A DNA stretch of 64,000 bases. Origin: Alkalilacustris brevis (GTDB lineage: Bacteria; Pseudomonadota; Alphaproteobacteria; Rhodobacterales; Rhodobacteraceae). The stretch lies in contig NZ_QNVJ01000054.1 in NCBI RefSeq assembly GCF_003350345.1, positions 62,001 to 126,000 of the forward strand. Direction: 5' to 3'. Both the position numbers and the translations under genes were made by a program. A model generated the notes under the pieces. It was given only the letters and a program-made list of their open reading frames with translations, did no database searches and was not told the origin of the DNA. Below, one piece after another: positions 61,546 to 64,000 of the stretch; positions within the stretch are counted from its first letter, which is position 1; each line of letters opens with the position of its first letter.

Positions 61546-63065
61546 TCCAGCCCCTCCGCCGCGGCCTCTGGTCGGCCGATCTGGAGAAACTCGAACGGCG
61601 CGGCCGAGGCCAGGCCCAGCAGGATGGCTGCCGCAGCCAGGACCAGAGGCACCAGTTGCGCCGCCCGCGTGATCGCCGTCAGCCCCTCGGGCATGTCGCG
61701 GGCGAAGGTCAGCACCAGCGGGCGATAGAGATAAATGGCGGCCAGCAGCCCGCCCAGCACCAGCACCGCGGCCCAGATGACCTGCCCCGAGGCAAAGGCC
61801 GCCGTCAGCATCAGGTACTTGGCCGTGAATGCGCCCGAGGGAGGAAGGCCCATCAGCACGATCGCCGAAAGACCGAAGGCGAAGGCGGCAATCGGCGTGG
61901 CCTTGGCCATGCCGCGCAGCCCGTTGAGCCGGTCATGCCCGGCGGCAGTTATCCACAGGCCCGCGCATAGAAACATCGACGCCTTGGCCAGCGCGTGGCT
62001 GAGCGCATGGAACATCGCCCCCGTCCATGCCCCCGCGGCCCAGGGCTGCGCGGCCGAGTCGCCCCCGGCCAGCGGAAAAATCAGGAACAGATACCCAAGC
62101 TGCGCCACGGTTGAATACGCGATGATCTGCTTCAGGCGCTCCTGCCGCAGCGCCATGATGCCACCATAGAACACCGCCACCGCGCCCAGGCTGGCCAGCA
62201 CCAGCGGCATGGCCGGGTCTGTCATGTCGGGCAACGCCCCGAACCAGACCTGCACGAGGATGAAGAAAGAGGCCTTGGGCACCAGCCCCGACAAGAGCGC
62301 CGAGGCCGGCGCGGGCGCCCCGGCATGGGCAGGCGGCAGCCAGGCATGAAAGGGAAAAAGCGCGGTCTTGACCGCCAGCCCCGCGGTGATCAGCGCCGCC
62401 GCCATGTGGTCGGGCAGGCCTGCGGGCGTGCGCGCGGCCAGCAGCACCGTGTCGAGCGTGCCATGCGCGGCATACAGCAGCGCGGCCCCGAGCAGGTAAA
62501 GCAGCGAGCCCATCAGCGCGAACACCATGTAGCGCAACGCGGCGGCGATGGTCTCGGGCTTGCGCTCGATCGCGACAAGGGCGATGGCGGCAAGGCTCAG
62601 TAGTTCCAGCCCTACATAGAGGTTGAACAGGTCGCGCGACAGGAAGATCGCGTTGAGCGCGCCCCACAGCAGCAGCACCAGCGGCCAGAAGGCAAAGCCC
62701 GCGCGGGTCTCGGCGGGCGGGTCGCTGCTGGGGCCGAAACGGTGCAGCCCCTGCAGCATGACGCCGCCCAAGACCAGCCAGCTCATGCACAGGAAAGCGC
62801 CCGCAAGCCCGTCGGCGCGCAGCACGATCCCCAGCGGCGGCGCCCAGCCGCCCAGCGCCATGAGCACCGGCGCACCGTCTCGCGCGACGGAGAACACCAC
62901 CACCGCCAGCGCGGCCCCGGTAGCGCCCAGCGTGGCCAGCGCGACCGCACCACCGCGCCGCCCGGCCACCACCGCCAGCAGTGCCCCGAGCAGCGGCAGC
63001 GCCACGACAAGTGCCAGCGCCAGCGACACCAGCGCCGGGGGTGTCATCGCAGCCGTGGCGGTCAT
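61542..63065 (-). CDS. Proton-conducting antiporter-like subunit (MnhD type), first copy
   Basis: A 507-residue membrane protein, about 14 helices, with LAVKTALFPFHAWLPPAHAGAPAPASALLSGLVPKASFF, IIAYSTVAQLGYLFLIF and HALSHALAKASMFLCAG. These are the typical D-type (NuoN/M-like) core elements: the Lys before P-F-H-A-W-L-P and the His-Ala-Leu-x-Lys helix. It overlaps mnhC by 4 nt at its start and the second D-type gene by 4 nt at its end. Of the three copies it is the most canonical MnhD. Confidence 0.9.
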   Translation of the reverse strand: MTATAAMTPPALVSLALALVVALPLLGALLAVVAGRRGGAVALATLGATGAALAVVVFSVARDGAPVLMALGGWAPPLGIVLRADGLAGAFLCMSWLVLGGVMLQGLHRFGPSSDPPAETRAGFAFWPLVLLLWGALNAIFLSRDLFNLYVGLELLSLAAIALVAIERKPETIAAALRYMVFALMGSLLYLLGAALLYAAHGTLDTVLLAARTPAGLPDHMAAALITAGLAVKTALFPFHAWLPPAHAGAPAPASALLSGLVPKASFFILVQVWFGALPDMTDPAMPLVLASLGAVAVFYGGIMALRQERLKQIIAYSTVAQLGYLFLIFPLAGGDSAAQPWAAGAWTGAMFHALSHALAKASMFLCAGLWITAAGHDRLNGLRGMAKATPIAAFAFGLSAIVLMGLPPSGAFTAKYLMLTAAFASGQVIWAAVLVLGGLLAAIYLYRPLVLTFARDMPEGLTAITRAAQLVPLVLAAAAILLGLASAAPFEFLQIGRPEAAAEGLE

Positions 63066-63412
63066 GCGGGGCCATCCTTGCCAGCGGGGGTTTCCCGAGG
63101 CTCATCCTCGGGAAGCCGGTCGTGGCCGCCGCCGGCCTTGGCATGGGCCACCACCAGCGCCACGGCCAGCGCCGTGGCCGACAGGGCGACCACGATCCCG
63201 GTGATGATCATGGCCTGCGGGACCGGGTCGGTGGCGATGCCGTCGCGCGCCCCGCGCGCCGCCGCCGCGCCGAAATACAAGAACACGCCCGAGCCGATCA
63301 CATTGAACGCAAGCACCCTGCGCAAAAGTCCGCGCCTTGTGACGAACCCATAAAGCCCCAGCCCCACCAGCGCCGCGCCGCACAGCCCGTATATCGTTGC
63401 CGGTGCGATCAT
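63062..63412 (-). CDS. mnhC: Mrp antiporter subunit C (MnhC/NuoK-like)
   Basis: A 116-residue protein with three membrane helices (about 5-25, 30-50 and 70-95), matching the NuoK-like small subunit MnhC/MrpC. The conserved Gly/Asn region FNVIGSGVFLYFGAAAA lies in helix 2, and IVVALSATALAVALVVA in helix 3. It overlaps the B-type gene and the first D-type gene by 4 nt each. It is expected to sit between B and D subunits in the complex. Confidence 0.87.
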   Translation of the reverse strand: MIAPATIYGLCGAALVGLGLYGFVTRRGLLRRVLAFNVIGSGVFLYFGAAAARGARDGIATDPVPQAMIITGIVVALSATALAVALVVAHAKAGGGHDRLPEDEPRETPAGKDGPA

Positions 63413-64000
63413 GGGGCCTGCTCCGCGTTTTCGGGCGGGCCGAGCACCAGCGCGGCCAGGGTGATCGCGATGGACAGCGTCAGCGTGACCTCGATGGTGA
63501 CGATCAGCGCCTTGGCGTGATCGGGCGGCAAGGTCAGGAAAGCCCCCGCTGCCACACCGGCCAGCCCCACCGCCAGGAACACCACAGGCCCCGCAACCAG
63601 CGCCGCCCGCAGCCAGGTCGCGCTGACATGCGGCGCGCGCACCACCCCGGCCATCGCCACCAGCAGCCAGACGGCGGCCAGCACTGTGCCGCCCTGAAAG
63701 GCGCCGCCCGGCTGGCTGGCCCCGGCCCAGACCAGATAGACCCCGACCAGAAGGCCCATCGGCGGCAGCACCCGGCCAAAGCTGGCCAGCACCCCGCCGG
63801 GCCTTGTGTGGTGGCGCAGCCCCGGCCGGCCACCCCAGGCCGCATCATCGGCCAGCGCCCAGACCCCGATCAGCGCCGCCAGCAGAACGATGCTTTCCAG
63901 CAGTGTATCCCAGGCGCGAAAGTTCAGCAGAACTGCGGTAACAGGGTTCTCGCTGCCCGATTGCGCGAGGTTTGCCGCCACGGCCTGTTGCAGCCCGCCC
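63409..64000 (-). CDS. Mrp antiporter subunit B-type, truncated by window edge
   Basis: A membrane protein, at least 197 residues here, whose frame continues past the right edge. The segment ENPVTAVLLNFRAWDTLLESIVLLAALIGVWAL matches the start of the MrpB module, and GGAFQGGTVLAAVWLLVAMAG is the conserved MrpB core. Sequence before the GTG at 63981 (GGLQQAVAANLAQSG, read from the edge) is in frame, so the GTG is probably internal and the protein may include an upstream MrpA-like or DUF4040 part. It overlaps mnhC by 4 nt. Confidence 0.85.
   Translation of the reverse strand, partial: GGLQQAVAANLAQSGSENPVTAVLLNFRAWDTLLESIVLLAALIGVWALADDAAWGGRPGLRHHTRPGGVLASFGRVLPPMGLLVGVYLVWAGASQPGGAFQGGTVLAAVWLLVAMAGVVRAPHVSATWLRAALVAGPVVFLAVGLAGVAAGAFLTLPPDHAKALIVTIEVTLTLSIAITLAALVLGPPENAEQAP

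Overview
The window is GC-rich chromosomal DNA (roughly two thirds G+C by eye) from an alphaproteobacterium, almost certainly of the order Rhodobacterales (Rhodobacteraceae/Roseobacter type). Pointers to this are a RegA/PrrA response regulator, the petP-petR pair known from Rhodobacter capsulatus, a 318-residue malyl-CoA lyase of the ethylmalonyl-CoA pathway, an H-NS/HvrA-like protein and a luxR-luxI pair. No genus is assigned. I saw no rRNA, tRNA, CRISPR array, insertion sequence or prophage. The window looks like ordinary chromosome with several accessory-looking islands. Both edges cut genes: a glycerophosphodiester phosphodiesterase at the left and an MrpB-type antiporter subunit at the right.

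Left part (1-12.7 kb): rpmI-rplT, pyruvate kinase and a DUF1244 protein. Next comes a three-gene D-amino-acid cluster: a D-amino-acid aminotransferase, an enolase-superfamily racemase (DgcA type) and a DUF1611 protein (DgcN type). Malyl-CoA lyase (mclA) follows. Then a quorum-sensing unit luxR-luxI with a 78-residue protein coupled to luxI, a small protein that resembles a degenerate Hpt domain, a beta-carbonic anhydrase, a hotdog thioesterase and an SLC6-type sodium symporter.

Centre-left (12.7-22.8 kb): an AT-rich leader precedes an unusual two-gene module made of an ATP-grasp ligase and a 660-residue protein. The C-terminal third of that protein carries a papain-like Cys-His-Asn pattern. 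A perfect 15-bp hairpin separates the two genes. This pair is the best candidate for an undescribed system here. An IclR regulator is then divergent from a five-gene catabolic operon (beta-decarboxylating dehydrogenase, Ldh2-type dehydrogenase, hydroxypyruvate-isomerase-like protein, aldehyde dehydrogenase, cupin), followed by regA without its usual regB/senC neighbours.

Centre (22.8-38.6 kb): ilvE is divergent from petP-petR, with an array of TTGNGCAA octamers between them. An AcuC/HDAC-family deacetylase and the isoprenoid-precursor run xseB-ispA-dxs follow. A MaeB-type malic enzyme is divergent from the nucleoside-salvage operon cdd-deoB-add-upp. Then come an exported SPOR protein, a membrane protein resembling an inactivated M48 peptidase and a sulfotransferase.

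Right part (38.6-64 kb): fadJ-fadA with a MerR regulator; two overlapping hotdog thioesterases coupled to a MATE exporter; a copper module copA-cueR whose CueR-type promoter overlaps the exporter stop codon; a ferric-iron ABC importer; an H-NS-like protein; a YihY-type membrane protein; small conserved proteins; a glycerate 2-kinase; a lone CoxL-like molybdenum hydroxylase large subunit; and a run of Mrp/complex-I-like antiporter genes (B, C and three D-type subunits) joined by 4-nt overlaps.
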